Part shown: in pieces, positions 8,705 through 17,836 of the stretch
Position numbering within the stretch: the stretch's first letter is position 1
How the letters are laid out: each line of letters begins with the position of its first letter
DNA from: Nitrosomonas eutropha
GTDB taxonomy: Bacteria; Pseudomonadota; Gammaproteobacteria; Burkholderiales; Nitrosomonadaceae
Length of the DNA: 64,000 nucleotides
NCBI RefSeq assembly: GCF_900116685.1
Contig: NZ_FPBL01000006.1
Span: 1 to 64,000 of the forward strand
Reading direction: 5' to 3'
Position numbers and translations under genes: made by a program
The notes under the pieces: model-generated
What the model saw: the letters and a program-made list of their open reading frames with translations, nothing else
The model's database searches: none
What the model was told of the DNA's origin: nothing

Positions 8705-9952
8705 TCAATGGAATGGCGGTGCGCCACAAGTGCCGCTGCACATCAAGTTCACCAGAGGATATTTCTTGTTATTGACCACCAGCCGGTTGACCCAGTCTTT
8801 CAAGTAGATGCCACCAGCACTTTTTTCAGTATAGAAAACACCCGGGGCAAATGCATCCAACAATCCAACGTGGTAGGTTCCTGCGCTGATGTAGTATTTC
8901 GAGTTGCCATTGATCAGTGCATTGGCGTTCAATGTAGTCAACATTCGCAGATTCCACTCAACAGCAGTTACAGATCCTACATTCGGCCATTGATTGGGAT
9001 CATTAATTCCCTGATCTGTTTTTCTCATGATGTTGAGAAATAACGTTTGAACGCCATCCCAGGCGGTCGTGACATATGCAAACTTGCTCTTTGTGAAATG
9101 GTGCTCGATACCAGTTGCCAGATTGGTGAAAAAATTAAGGGCGTTATAGTTGCTAATCCGGCTGATGCCTGGTACCCAGGTTGCGAGCGTGTGTTCAGTA
9201 CCTCATGGACCATCAGGTTTGAAAACCGTGCCTATAAAATTGTTGGTAAGGACCCCTGTCCCTGCGTCGGAGAGGAGTGATATTTTCGTGTTGCCCGGAT
9301 AAATGCTATGTATCCGGGGAAAATTCATTAAGGCAGCGTAAGCGCCTGCACTGGATCCTGATACCAGCACTTGCTCGGTATTCGATCGATCCGGTCTTTG
9401 TTTCAACCATTCACGTACCGCCATAAAATTATCAAAACCACGATGATGTACTACCACATCGTTGCCATTGTTGATAATGCCTGATGGATCTTTATAGATT
9501 GCGTCGTTTGAGCCAATATGTATATCCCCGGTGCAATATGGGATGAAAACCATGTTCCAGTCTTTCAGTGGATTGTCTGCTCGGGTGTAATCCATTATCC
9601 CGCCCGCTCCTTCAGGGCTATTTTCAGCCGCAAGTGAAGGATTATAGACAGGCCGGGTTGTCGGAGTGATTTGAACGGTCAGCGAAGTCAGACAGGTTGC
9701 ACCATTCCAGCAGGCACCCCCGCCATTAAAATAAATGAGCGTTTGCGGTTTGGTTCCTTGCCGGTAGTAAAAATGAAACTGCTCCTGTGGATCACTGAAT
9801 GCACAACCAGGTTGAATATCTTTATAGTTACCGTCATCATCCAGAATGGTTTGTGCGGACACTTTCACTTCTTCCCATCCTGCCGCATATACTCCCGAGG
9901 AAAAGAAGACCAATAACACAGAAATCAAGGTGACTCGATTGTATTTCAACAT
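8705..9952 (-). pseudogene. Pectinacetylesterase-family hydrolase, interrupted by an in-frame TGA
   Basis: The first 249 codons give a signal peptide (about 1-24, ending V-Y-A-A), FNGGGACWNG, a GSSAG nucleophile site (Ser201) and LLSDAG, as in the PAE/Notum-type esterase family. TGA then occurs at 9203-9205. The same frame continues without further stops for 165 codons to 8705, including GTYHVGL, which fits the position of the catalytic His. A single substitution (for example Trp TGG to TGA) would explain this, so the gene is probably inactivated recently. Readthrough or a sequencing error is possible. Split products would leave an enzyme without its His. It converges on the GGDEF/EAL gene with a 95-bp gap. 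Confidence 0.82.
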
Positions 9953-10090
9953 CTTGCCTCCCTGTTTTTAAGTGGATTTGCTGCTTGTATTGCTCTTCAC
10001 GGCCATAACCTGCCTGACTGCTGATGTTCATAGTAATACAAAGTCATAAATTCCGAAAAGATGTGACAGATCACGAGCCTATTATTCTTT

Positions 10091-10129
10091 ATCCTTGATT
10101 GGTGTGCGGAGAGAGTTCCAATCACGGAT
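10091..10129. promoter_or_regulatory. Long hairpin in the metY upstream region
   Basis: Arms ATCC-T-TGATTGG (10091-10102) and CCAATCA-C-GGAT (10118-10129) pair over 11 of 12 positions around a 15-base loop. It lies in the 335-bp gap between the divergent esterase pseudogene and metY, about 160 bases before the metY start. There is no T-run, so this is not a plain terminator. It could be a leader structure or a protein-binding palindrome. I recognise no known SAM riboswitch here and see no gene in the rest of the gap. Confidence 0.4.
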
Positions 10130-10287
10130 CATTCTTCTGCATGCAGTTACAAGTATATGGAAAATTGTGCAAGACCAGCGTATCCGCAATAACGAATATA
10201 GATTTATTCTGGGGTTCCTTTAAGATTGCCTGTATGTCATCCGGCTAACAGTCGGCACTCCAGTTTATTTTGAAAGAGGAAAATGTA

Positions 10288-11559
10288 ATGAAGCGAGAAA
10301 CACTTGCCATTCATGGCGGTTTTGCCGGTGATCCACAGACGCATTCGGTCGCAGTTCCTATTTATCAGACCACCAGCTACTATTTTGACGATACCCAGCA
10401 TGGGGCGGATCTGTTTGATCTCAAGGTGCAAGGGAATATCTACACGCGCATCATGAATCCGACGACTGCTGTGCTGGAAGAAAGAGTGACGTTACTGGAA
10501 GGGGGAGTGGGGGCGCTGGCGCTGGCTTCCGGCATGGCGGCCATTACGGCCTGTGTACAGACGCTGGCCAGGGCGGGCGATAACATCATTTCCACCAGCC
10601 AGGTGTATGGCGGAACCTACAATTTTTTCTGTCATACACTGCCCAATCAGGGGATTGAAGTACGCATGGTGGATGGTCGTAATCCGGCTGCCTTTGCGGA
10701 TGCGATTGATGACAAGACCAGGATGGTTTTTTGTGAATCGATTGGTAATCCGGCTGGTAATGTGGTGGATATTGCTGCATTGGCTGAAGCAGCACATGCG
10801 GCGGGTGTGCCGCTGGTCGTGGATAACACTGTGGCTTCCCCGGTATTGTGCCGTCCTTTTGAGCATGGCGCCGATATTGTTGTTCATGCACTGACTAAAT
10901 ACATGGGCGGCCACGGTACCAGCATTGGCGGAATCATTGTGGATTCTGGCAAATTTCCCTGGAAAGACAGTCCGCGCTTTCCACAATTCAACAAGCCTGA
11001 TCCCAGCTATCATGGCGTGGTGTATGTGGATGCATTTGGTCCGGCTGCGTTTATTGGTCGTGCGCGCGTTGTCCCGTTGCGTAACATGGGCGCGGCCATT
11101 TCCCCCTTTAATTCTTTCCTGATTCTGCAAGGGATTGAAACGTTGCCACTGCGGATGGAGCGCCACTGTTTCAATGCTTTGGAGATTGCACGCTACTTGA
11201 AAGCACACCCAAAAGTTGGCTGGGTTAATTTTGCCGGTCTGGAAGACAGTCGCGACTATGTTTTGGCACAAAAATACATGGATGGTGGTATTCCATCATC
11301 AATTCTAAGCTTTGGCATTAAAGGCGGGCTTGAGGCTTGTGCTCGTTTCATGGACAAGCTGGGGCTGATCAAACGGCTGGTGAATATTGGTGACGCTAAG
11401 ACGCTGGCTTGCCACCCGGCTACCACGACTCACCGTCAGCTCAATGATGAAGAACTGACTAAAGCCGGTGTCAGTATCGATCTGGTGCGTTTGTGCGTCG
11501 GTATCGAGCATATTGATGACTTGATTGCCGATATAGAACAGGCCTTTCAGGAAGTGTGA
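10288..11559 (+). CDS. metY: O-acetylhomoserine aminocarboxypropyltransferase (sulfhydrylase)
   Basis: 423-aa PLP enzyme that makes homocysteine from O-acetylhomoserine and sulfide, the direct sulfhydrylation route to methionine. Family signs are HSVAVPIYQTTSY near the N-terminus, the YTRIMNPT segment, the aspartate region VVDNTVASP and the PLP lysine in HALTKYMGGHG. Length fits MetY (about 425) rather than the shorter MetB/MetC enzymes. Start: ATG at 10288 has GAGGAAA just upstream, while the in-frame TTG at 10270 lies in front of that ribosome site. The 3' end overlaps the convergent nnrS gene by 13 bp. Serine acetyltransferase lies nearby, which fits sulfur assimilation. Confidence 0.93.
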   Translation: MKRETLAIHGGFAGDPQTHSVAVPIYQTTSYYFDDTQHGADLFDLKVQGNIYTRIMNPTTAVLEERVTLLEGGVGALALASGMAAITACVQTLARAGDNIISTSQVYGGTYNFFCHTLPNQGIEVRMVDGRNPAAFADAIDDKTRMVFCESIGNPAGNVVDIAALAEAAHAAGVPLVVDNTVASPVLCRPFEHGADIVVHALTKYMGGHGTSIGGIIVDSGKFPWKDSPRFPQFNKPDPSYHGVVYVDAFGPAAFIGRARVVPLRNMGAAISPFNSFLILQGIETLPLRMERHCFNALEIARYLKAHPKVGWVNFAGLEDSRDYVLAQKYMDGGIPSSILSFGIKGGLEACARFMDKLGLIKRLVNIGDAKTLACHPATTTHRQLNDEELTKAGVSIDLVRLCVGIEHIDDLIADIEQAFQEV

Positions 11560-12797
11560 GTATTTGTTTTTGTTGTATTATGTTGCTCGTCTGAAAATGC
11601 GTTATGCAAGGTTTTGCTGGCGTCATCGGTTGGTAGGGTTCTGACGACCGGTTTTATACGTGGTGTAGTAAACCCCTTCAATACAATGTAGAGCGCAAAC
11701 AGGAAGGCAATACTCCAGGTTAATGCAGCTGCCGTCAGTAATATTTCCCGGTAGTTGCTGAAATCTGCCGCCATACGTGTGATTGCGGCGATTGACATGA
11801 ATCCCGTCATAACCACGATGAACGTGATGCGTGAAGGATATTGTTTGATGTGCAATAGTGTGACACGTACGATGATGTTTGTTGCCAGTGTGCCCAGTGC
11901 ACCGACGGTAATGGCGTGCGCGGCGGTACTGAAATAGTTACCGTCATTCAGTTTTGTCCACCCCAGCAGGATCAGGCCCAGCGCCAGCCAGCCGTAACCC
12001 AGCCCGAGGCAGAGCAGATCCGGTCGTGCCCGACAGTGCCATAATTGCCAGCGGAACAGGCGGATGCCTGCCAGTATTCCGCTGCTGATCAGCAGAGCAC
12101 CGGAAAGTGACGCTGCAATAGGGGCCAAAATGTATGCGGCGGCAATGGTAAGAATCAACCCGGCTTCGATATTGGGCTGCACTCTCGCAGTCAGCTCCAT
12201 GCCCTGACGATAGAATTCTCCCGCGGCGGCAGGTGCCAGCATACGGCCGCCGATGAATAACATCAGCAACGCGAACAGTTGTACGCTTTCATCGATTAAA
12301 TAGCGATGCAGCAGGTATGCATCAAGCCGTCCGGCCAGCAGGATTACGGTTGTGAGGGCGCAGATTAAACTGAGCAAAGGAACAAGCGAGCGGTTACGCC
12401 ATTTTTTAGCAGCCCACAGGCGGGGAAGTAACTGCCGGGCGAGCAGGATGACAAATAGCGTGTTGAATGCCAAAGTTGGCCAGGCAAAGGGAGCAATCAG
12501 GTCAGCAACTCTTGCCAGTAGCCAGAAACCCAGAAACCATACCAGGCGCCTGGCGGGCATGGGGCCCAGTAAGTAGCCGGCAATCAGCGCCGGCGCAAGG
12601 CCGAATAACATTTCAAACGCATGCCCTGCCGGCATGACCAGTATAAGCGGCCCGTAACCATACCTGGCCAATATGGTCAGCGGGATGACCAATATCGCAT
12701 GCAGGCACGCTGCCGTAAAAAACCACTGATGAGCGTATGCCTTGGTTTCTCCTGGAAAAAACCGTGAGAATAGATTCCCTGATTGTGCGCTATTCAT
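11547..12797 (-). CDS. nnrS: NnrS family membrane protein
   Basis: About 416 aa with roughly 12 hydrophobic segments. It shows the NnrS-type first-helix signature P-A-G-H-A-F-E-M-L-F-G and the later H-A-I-T-V-G-A-L-G motif, whose histidines could hold haem or copper. NnrS proteins are linked to nitric-oxide metabolism and relief of nitrosative stress, which would suit a nitrifier or denitrifier. Their biochemical role is not firmly defined. The frame opens at a TTG (12836), but ATG at 12797 (MNSAQSGNLF) is the first ATG and sits just before the conserved domain. Neither start has a strong ribosome site. The C-terminal 45 residues are polar and Thr-rich. Confidence 0.88.
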   Translation of the reverse strand: MNSAQSGNLFSRFFPGETKAYAHQWFFTAACLHAILVIPLTILARYGYGPLILVMPAGHAFEMLFGLAPALIAGYLLGPMPARRLVWFLGFWLLARVADLIAPFAWPTLAFNTLFVILLARQLLPRLWAAKKWRNRSLVPLLSLICALTTVILLAGRLDAYLLHRYLIDESVQLFALLMLFIGGRMLAPAAAGEFYRQGMELTARVQPNIEAGLILTIAAAYILAPIAASLSGALLISSGILAGIRLFRWQLWHCRARPDLLCLGLGYGWLALGLILLGWTKLNDGNYFSTAAHAITVGALGTLATNIIVRVTLLHIKQYPSRITFIVVMTGFMSIAAITRMAADFSNYREILLTAAALTWSIAFLFALYIVLKGFTTPRIKPVVRTLPTDDASKTLHNAFSDEQHNTTKTNTHTS

Positions 12798-12897
12798 TTT
12801 CGTATTGGTCGGCTGCTGCAAACTAGTTTGCAGCAAATAGAATACAACAAAAGAAAGAGGTGTCTGTGTCGTGGAGGAGCGATGGATTTATCGTGTT

Positions 12898-13824
12898 TCA
12901 GTCGTTATGCGTTCGTGCTTGGGTGATGCGGCTGCCGGGAGGCACACTGCGTGTCAGCCAGACATTGCCACCAATAGTGGAACCTTTGCCGATAGTGATA
13001 CGCCCCAGAATGGTTGCTCCCGCATAAATGACAACATCATTTTCAACAATGGGGTGGCGATCGATTCCCTTCACCAGTGAACCGTGTTCATCCACCTGAA
13101 AACTTTTTGCACCAAGGGTCACTGCCTGGTACAAGCGCACGTTGTTGCCAATAACTGTGGTTTCACCAATAACGACGCCGGTGCCATGGTCAATAAAGAA
13201 GCTTTCACCGATTTGTGCCCCCGGATGGATTTCTATGCCGGTTTGTGAATGGGCGATTTCAGAAATCATGCGTGCGATCAGTGGGGTTCCCAACTGATAC
13301 AGCTCATGCGCCAATCGATGCCAGGTAATGGCGGCGACACCGGGATAGCACACCAGCACTTCATCGATCCCGCGGGCAGCCGGATCACCTTCATAGGCAG
13401 CAAGAACATCATCATCGAGCAGCCGACGGATTACGGGCAGCCGTTTGGCGAACGTTTGGGTGATTTCCGTTGCTTGTGCGTAAGTTTCCTGATCGAGTTC
13501 TTCGGTTCCAGAATTGAAGTGCAATTCGTGCTGAATCTGGACCAGCAAGGCGCGTAACGTTGAATTCAGGATATGGCCCACATAATGATCAACACCTTCC
13601 ACTGCCAGATCGGATGGACCGAGGCGGTTAGGGAATAATGCTGTTCGCAGACCTTCGATAATTCCGGCCAGCACTTTGCGGGAAGGCAGCCGGGGTGGTC
13701 TGAGGTGCCCTTGTCGGTTGATAAGCGCAGTGGTGCGTACATCCCGTAATTCGGCTACCACGTCGTTGATCTGCAAATGTGTGCTTTTCAACAGTAAATC
13801 ACCTGCACCATTGATATCTGTCAC
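12898..13824 (-). CDS. cysE: Serine O-acetyltransferase (EpsC/CysE family)
   Basis: 308-aa cytoplasmic enzyme that acetylates L-serine with acetyl-CoA, the first step of cysteine synthesis. The C-terminal half is a left-handed beta-helix with hexapeptide repeats. It carries the motifs GAQIGESFFIDHGTGVVIGE and GNNVRLYQAVTLGA, with the family's catalytic His-Asp pair. The long N-terminal helical region (1-170) is typical of the EpsC subgroup. The start is GTG at 13824 behind a strong GGGGAGG site. Its upstream region contains a nested inverted repeat (13876-13919) that would lie in the leader RNA. Confidence 0.92.
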   Translation of the reverse strand: MTDINGAGDLLLKSTHLQINDVVAELRDVRTTALINRQGHLRPPRLPSRKVLAGIIEGLRTALFPNRLGPSDLAVEGVDHYVGHILNSTLRALLVQIQHELHFNSGTEELDQETYAQATEITQTFAKRLPVIRRLLDDDVLAAYEGDPAARGIDEVLVCYPGVAAITWHRLAHELYQLGTPLIARMISEIAHSQTGIEIHPGAQIGESFFIDHGTGVVIGETTVIGNNVRLYQAVTLGAKSFQVDEHGSLVKGIDRHPIVENDVVIYAGATILGRITIGKGSTIGGNVWLTRSVPPGSRITQARTHND

Positions 13825-13875
13825 AATACAACACCTCCCCGTTTCTTATTGTGGGCACTTCTAAAAATTGGCTTT

Positions 13876-13919
13876 ACAGGCGAATCGCGGTGTTGTACGC
13901 CGTGCACCGCCTAGCCTGT
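13876..13919. promoter_or_regulatory. Nested inverted repeat upstream of serine acetyltransferase
   Basis: The outer arms ACAGGC (13876-13881) and GCCTGT (13914-13919) enclose the inner arms GCGGTG (13887-13892) and CACCGC (13905-13910) around a 12-base loop. It lies 52-95 bases upstream of the cysE start in the 367-bp divergent gap between cysE and glk. It may be a leader hairpin or a small palindromic repeat. I see nothing else supportable in the gap apart from the strong ribosome site before glk. Confidence 0.42.
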
Positions 13920-14191
13920 TTATTGGATATGTCTCGTTGTTGCGCTCTGTGTGCTTTTACCCTGCACTACCGGATTTTTAGAGATGTTCTTGTGAGCAAA
14001 GAGCACCGCTGAATTAATATCCGGATGAGCCTGACCCGTTGACAGCAAAGCTGGAGAAACAGGAGATCTATTGTACCTGTCCGCATTACTTTTTCTACCA
14101 TGAGATTTCTGGCTTTTTTATGAGCCTGTGTTTCAATGGGGTTGCATGTTTTAATGATCTTGTCATCATTATGTCAGGAGGAAAATAACTG

Positions 14192-15199
14192 ATGGATCGA
14201 TATCTGTTATACGGCGACATTGGTGGAACCAAAACCCTGCTGCGTTCTGCTGTGATAAAAAATGAGGAAGTTGAGCTTCATTATGAGCATCGTTACGATA
14301 GTCGTCAGTACGGTGATTTTGACAGCATTCTGGAAGATTTTTTAAAGCAATCTGGCTGTCAGCCGGTTGTTGTCTGTCTGGCAGTCGCCGGGCCGATTGT
14401 TGATCAACAGGTGCACTTGACCAATTTGCCCTGGATGATTAATGCCTCCGCCCTTGCGGAAAAATTTTCAATTTCTGCTGTGAAAATTGTCAATGATTTT
14501 GAGGGGATGGCAGCTTCTATCGAAGTACTGCCGCAGGATGATCTGGTTATGCTGCAAGCCGGGGAACCTTCTTCTTCTGCGATGCGTGTTGTACTGGGAG
14601 CGGGTACCGGGATGGGAGTTGCCTGGTTGATCAAGCGTGGACGATACTACGAACCGCTTGCCACCGAAGCAGGCCATGTTGATTTTGCGCCGACCAGCGC
14701 CATTCAAATTGAATTACTCAGATATCTGATGACAAAGTATCAGCGGGTTTCAATCGAACGATTGCTTTCTGGTCAGGGATTGACTCACATTTTTAATTTT
14801 TTGCAGGCCGATATGGCGGCAGGCGCTCACTTGAAAAGTATTGAACTGGATGCTGATGATGGCGCAACCGTTACTCGGCTGGCTTTCGAGCACCAATACC
14901 CGATTGCTCTAAAAGCGCTTGATCTGTTTGCCAAGATTTACGGTGCTTATGCAGGTAACCTGGCGCTGACGGGGTTATGCCGGGGCGGCGTCTATATTGC
15001 GGGTGGCATTGCGCCGCGCATCATCCAAACTTTGCAACAACCCGGTTTTATCCAGGCATTCTGCAACAAAGGGCGATACAGTGAACTGGTGCGCGAGATT
15101 CCGGTTTATGTGGTGATGAATCCAAAAGCTGGTTTGCTGGGTGCCGGGCTGCTCGCGCAGCGTATGCTGCACCAGCCAGCGATATCTCTTGCAGAGTAA
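14192..15199 (+). CDS. glk: Glucokinase
   Basis: 335-aa cytoplasmic kinase that phosphorylates glucose to glucose 6-phosphate with ATP. It has the N-terminal phosphate loop GDIGGTKT, the phosphate 2 loop GAGTGMGVAW and the substrate motif EAGHVDFAP expected of the bacterial Glk (PF02685) family, and is not a ROK-type kinase. Length is normal for the family. ATG at 14192 follows AGGAGG at good spacing. It is followed after 10 bases by the DUF4126 gene, so the two are probably cotranscribed. Confidence 0.92.
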   Translation: MDRYLLYGDIGGTKTLLRSAVIKNEEVELHYEHRYDSRQYGDFDSILEDFLKQSGCQPVVVCLAVAGPIVDQQVHLTNLPWMINASALAEKFSISAVKIVNDFEGMAASIEVLPQDDLVMLQAGEPSSSAMRVVLGAGTGMGVAWLIKRGRYYEPLATEAGHVDFAPTSAIQIELLRYLMTKYQRVSIERLLSGQGLTHIFNFLQADMAAGAHLKSIELDADDGATVTRLAFEHQYPIALKALDLFAKIYGAYAGNLALTGLCRGGVYIAGGIAPRIIQTLQQPGFIQAFCNKGRYSELVREIPVYVVMNPKAGLLGAGLLAQRMLHQPAISLAE

Positions 15200-15209
15200 C
15201 TGTGGCTGA

Positions 15210-15869
15210 ATGAACGGCTATGAATCTCTGATCGCTACACTGGCCCTGACCATGGGGAGCTCCTGGGCAAGTGGGATCAATTTGTATGCAGCATTGTTGG
15301 TACTCGGTCTGGGCGGTGCCACTGGCAACGTTGCCTTGCCACATGAATTGGCGGTGCTGGAAAATCCCTTTGTTATCGGAGCGGCAGGCGTTATGTATCT
15401 CGTTCAGTTTTTTGCTGACAAGATACCGGGCGTGGATAGCATTTCAGATGCCTTGCAGACCTTCGTGCGTATTCCAGCGGGTGCCATGCTGGCAGCGGGA
15501 GCGGTGGGGGATGTTTCTCCTGCATTGGAAATTGCAGCGGGCATACTTGGCGGTGGTGCAGCGACAACCAGCCATGCTGCCAAAACCGGTACGCGCCTGA
15601 TGATCAACACCTCGCCCGAACCCGTATCTAACTGGATTGCCTCGATCAGTGAAGATTTAATAGTGATTGGTGGGCTGTGGACAGCCCTAAATCATCCGAT
15701 ATTATTTCTGATCTTGTTTATTATATTTGTTGGCTTGGCAATCTGGTTGCTGCCAAAACTGTGGAAGCTGATCAGGGCATTGCTGATAAAAACAGCCCGA
15801 TTTCTGAGGGTCATATCTCCTCCTGTAGTGGCTGATGGTGATACTCGGGAGGACAAAAAGTCTTTTTAG
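15210..15869 (+). CDS. DUF4126 membrane protein
   Basis: 219 aa. The N-terminal W-A-S-G-I-N-L-Y-A segment, the F-A-D-K-I-P-G-V-D motif and the glycine/alanine-rich I-L-G-G-G-A-A-T-T-S-H stretch match the uncharacterised DUF4126 membrane family. About five hydrophobic segments are visible, the last near residues 165-185, followed by a basic cytoplasmic-looking tail. Function is unknown. The start is 10 bases after glk, which suggests cotranscription, but no metabolic link follows from the sequence. Confidence 0.85.
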   Translation: MNGYESLIATLALTMGSSWASGINLYAALLVLGLGGATGNVALPHELAVLENPFVIGAAGVMYLVQFFADKIPGVDSISDALQTFVRIPAGAMLAAGAVGDVSPALEIAAGILGGGAATTSHAAKTGTRLMINTSPEPVSNWIASISEDLIVIGGLWTALNHPILFLILFIIFVGLAIWLLPKLWKLIRALLIKTARFLRVISPPVVADGDTREDKKSF

Positions 15870-15887
15870 GTTTTTGGGACTTATTGA

Positions 15888-16250
15888 TCAGTTGCCTGTA
15901 TCTGCTATCTCACCACGAAAAATGAAGTACACCGCACCAAGGATACATAACCCCGCCCAGAGGTAGTCAAGTTTGAGTGGTTCTTTCATGTAGAGCAGGC
16001 TGAAAGGCACGAATACAGACAGAGTGATGACTTCCTGCAGGATTTTGAGCTGCCCGAGGGATAAAACACTGAACCCAATGCGGTTTGCCGGTACCTGTAG
16101 TATATATTCGAAGAAGGCGATTCCCCAGCTGATAAGAGCTGCCACCAGCCATGGTTTGCTACTTAAATCCTTTAGATGCGCATACCAGGCAAATGTCATG
16201 AAGACGTTGCTGATCGATAGCAACCCGATGGTGATCCCAATCTCGCGCAT
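15888..16250 (-). CDS. DUF486 (DMT-type) small membrane protein
   Basis: 120 aa with four hydrophobic helices. S-N-V-F-M-T-F-A-W-Y near the start, F-E-Y-I-L-Q-V-P-A-N-R-I-G, L-K-I-L-Q-E-V-I-T-L and the closing L-G-A-V-Y-F-I-F-R-G segment are diagnostic of the DUF486 family, related to small multidrug/DMT transporters. Substrate unknown. It lies on the same strand as the surface-sugar operon but 84 bases after the last gene, so it may or may not belong to it. Confidence 0.88.
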   Translation of the reverse strand: MREIGITIGLLSISNVFMTFAWYAHLKDLSSKPWLVAALISWGIAFFEYILQVPANRIGFSVLSLGQLKILQEVITLSVFVPFSLLYMKEPLKLDYLWAGLCILGAVYFIFRGEIADTGN

Positions 16251-16334
16251 GGTGAAATCCGGTGTTTTGTTAATGGTTATATTTCGTCAAAACGGAGGCA
16301 GCCCTGGCGGGCAACAGGTCAAAAGGACTGGGGT

Positions 16335-17126
16335 CTAGCCTTTTGTAACCCAGGTGGATGATTTATTTCCTTTGAGATAAGTCGATCGTTTGTGTGGCGG
16401 CAGCAGATCCAGATCAGGAAACCAGGGCATGTGTAGCGCGGAGAAATTACCGGCAACTCGTATGGCATCAAAAAAATCGCCTTGATAGTATTTTTTGTGA
16501 TAAATCGCGAAAGTGGTATCAATCGGCGCAGCGTACACTTCCAATTGATCATACTTGAGTGGTTTATTCCAGAACCGCGATTCCCATTGTGATACCGTCA
16601 CAAATTTTTCGTGAGGAATAATTTTACCCAGACTTCTTGACTTCATCAGGCGATCAGTCAGGCTGTATTTAATCTGGTAAGGCAGGGCAAAACCTGCTTT
16701 AAAGCATTTGAAGTGATCACAAACATTGACAAGCTGTTGAATGAAATCTGCCGGTAAGTGTTGATTAAACAGCAAATCCGGATCGGTATAACCGAATATA
16801 TCCGGCAAGACATCGTAAATTACTTCCTGAAACCCGGTACGTGCACCCATGTTGATTGCAGACCGCACGACAAAGGCTCTTCCTGTCGTGGCGATTTCAG
16901 AAAGAGCGGCGAGCGTTCCGGTATCTGTTGACGCGTTGTCGATAATAATCGGTTTAATGAATCGCGCATTGAGCTGCCGTACACAATGATCGACATAAAT
17001 GCTGTTATTGTAAGATACAACTATTATCGGCACGGCGTTACCCAGAGAATTAACTACCGACCTGATTTGCGTTGCGAGTTTCTGGGCAGGTTTTTTATAA
17101 AGGTAGCGATGAAGAAATTTTTTCAA
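16335..17126 (-). CDS. Glycosyltransferase, GT2-like
   Basis: 263 aa. The GT-A nucleotide-binding start is visible as V-P-I-I-V-V-S-Y-N-N (about residue 32) and I-I-D-N-A-S-T-D (about residue 61), with a later acidic Y-T-D-P-D-L-L-F motif that could bind metal and nucleotide sugar. No membrane segment. The donor and acceptor are unknown, but its place as last gene of the sugar operon suggests transfer of the sugar made by that operon. The start is TTG at 17126: a stop codon lies two codons upstream and no ATG follows early. No good ribosome site is seen, consistent with coupling to pgl 23 bases upstream. Confidence 0.75.
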   Translation of the reverse strand: MKKFLHRYLYKKPAQKLATQIRSVVNSLGNAVPIIVVSYNNSIYVDHCVRQLNARFIKPIIIDNASTDTGTLAALSEIATTGRAFVVRSAINMGARTGFQEVIYDVLPDIFGYTDPDLLFNQHLPADFIQQLVNVCDHFKCFKAGFALPYQIKYSLTDRLMKSRSLGKIIPHEKFVTVSQWESRFWNKPLKYDQLEVYAAPIDTTFAIYHKKYYQGDFFDAIRVAGNFSALHMPWFPDLDLLPPHKRSTYLKGNKSSTWVTKG

Positions 17127-17149
17127 CGTTCAATTCGCTTGGTGTTTTG

Positions 17150-17836
17150 TTAATCCATTTCGAACAATTCTACTGATCTGGATTGCATCAGCTGGACAAA
17201 CGGTATAGCTGGATCAGGGGATGCAATGAGCTGATCAACCAGTTGTCTTTTTTCTTTCCCTGTAATGACCAAGATGATGCGGCTACTGTTGATAAGCGCG
17301 CGCAGGCTCAGGCTGATACGCAAAGAAGGAGCAGCGGGTGGTGTGGCAGGCTGACACAGATTGGCTGAATTCATATCCAGCGTCATGCCAGGAAACAGAG
17401 AAGCGATATGTCCATCCTCCCCCATACCAAGGATGATCAGACTGAATGGCAAGGGTAACCTGGATAAGTGCGTATTGAGGTCAGCGACTGCCTGATCAGG
17501 ATGAGCGTGCTTGGTTTTGAGGGGAATGAAACGAGGTTGTTGCTGCATGTGTTGCAGAAAATGCTCACGTACCAGCCGTTCGTTGGATTGCTCACTGGTT
17601 GATTCTACCCAGCGTTCATCGCTCAGCGTTACAAAGACGTGTTGCCAGGGGAGGTTCATTTGTGCCAGCCGGGGAAGGTAAACAGTGGGTGTTCTTCCGC
17701 CAGGAACCACCAGACTGGCTTGGCCGTGTTGTGTGATTGCAGTACGCAACGTGATGGCAGCTGATTTTGCCAATGCCTCAGATAATGAGGACAGATCGTT
17801 GAAAACGTGACGTTCGATCAAGTGGTTAGTGGACAT
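17150..17836 (-). CDS. pgl: 6-phosphogluconolactonase
   Basis: 228 aa of the NagB/RpiA-like fold. VVPGGRTP (phosphate site), LSDERWV, the SNERL segment and GMGEDGHIASLFPG are the standard DevB/Pgl motifs. It hydrolyses 6-phosphogluconolactone in the oxidative pentose phosphate pathway. It overlaps the HAD gene upstream by 19 bp, so translation is probably coupled. Its place in a surface-sugar operon is unusual. A related lactone or sugar-phosphate substrate is possible but cannot be shown from the motifs. Confidence 0.88.
   Translation of the reverse strand: MSTNHLIERHVFNDLSSLSEALAKSAAITLRTAITQHGQASLVVPGGRTPTVYLPRLAQMNLPWQHVFVTLSDERWVESTSEQSNERLVREHFLQHMQQQPRFIPLKTKHAHPDQAVADLNTHLSRLPLPFSLIILGMGEDGHIASLFPGMTLDMNSANLCQPATPPAAPSLRISLSLRALINSSRIILVITGKEKRQLVDQLIASPDPAIPFVQLMQSRSVELFEMD

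Noticed and set aside
8705-9028. Separate small gene after the esterase
   Set aside because: It is in the same frame as the esterase and reads as its C-terminal half after one TGA.
10492-11271. 259-aa open frame on the minus strand
   Set aside because: It lies wholly antisense to metY, with a low-complexity His/Asn/Gln-rich protein and no motifs; an antisense shadow.
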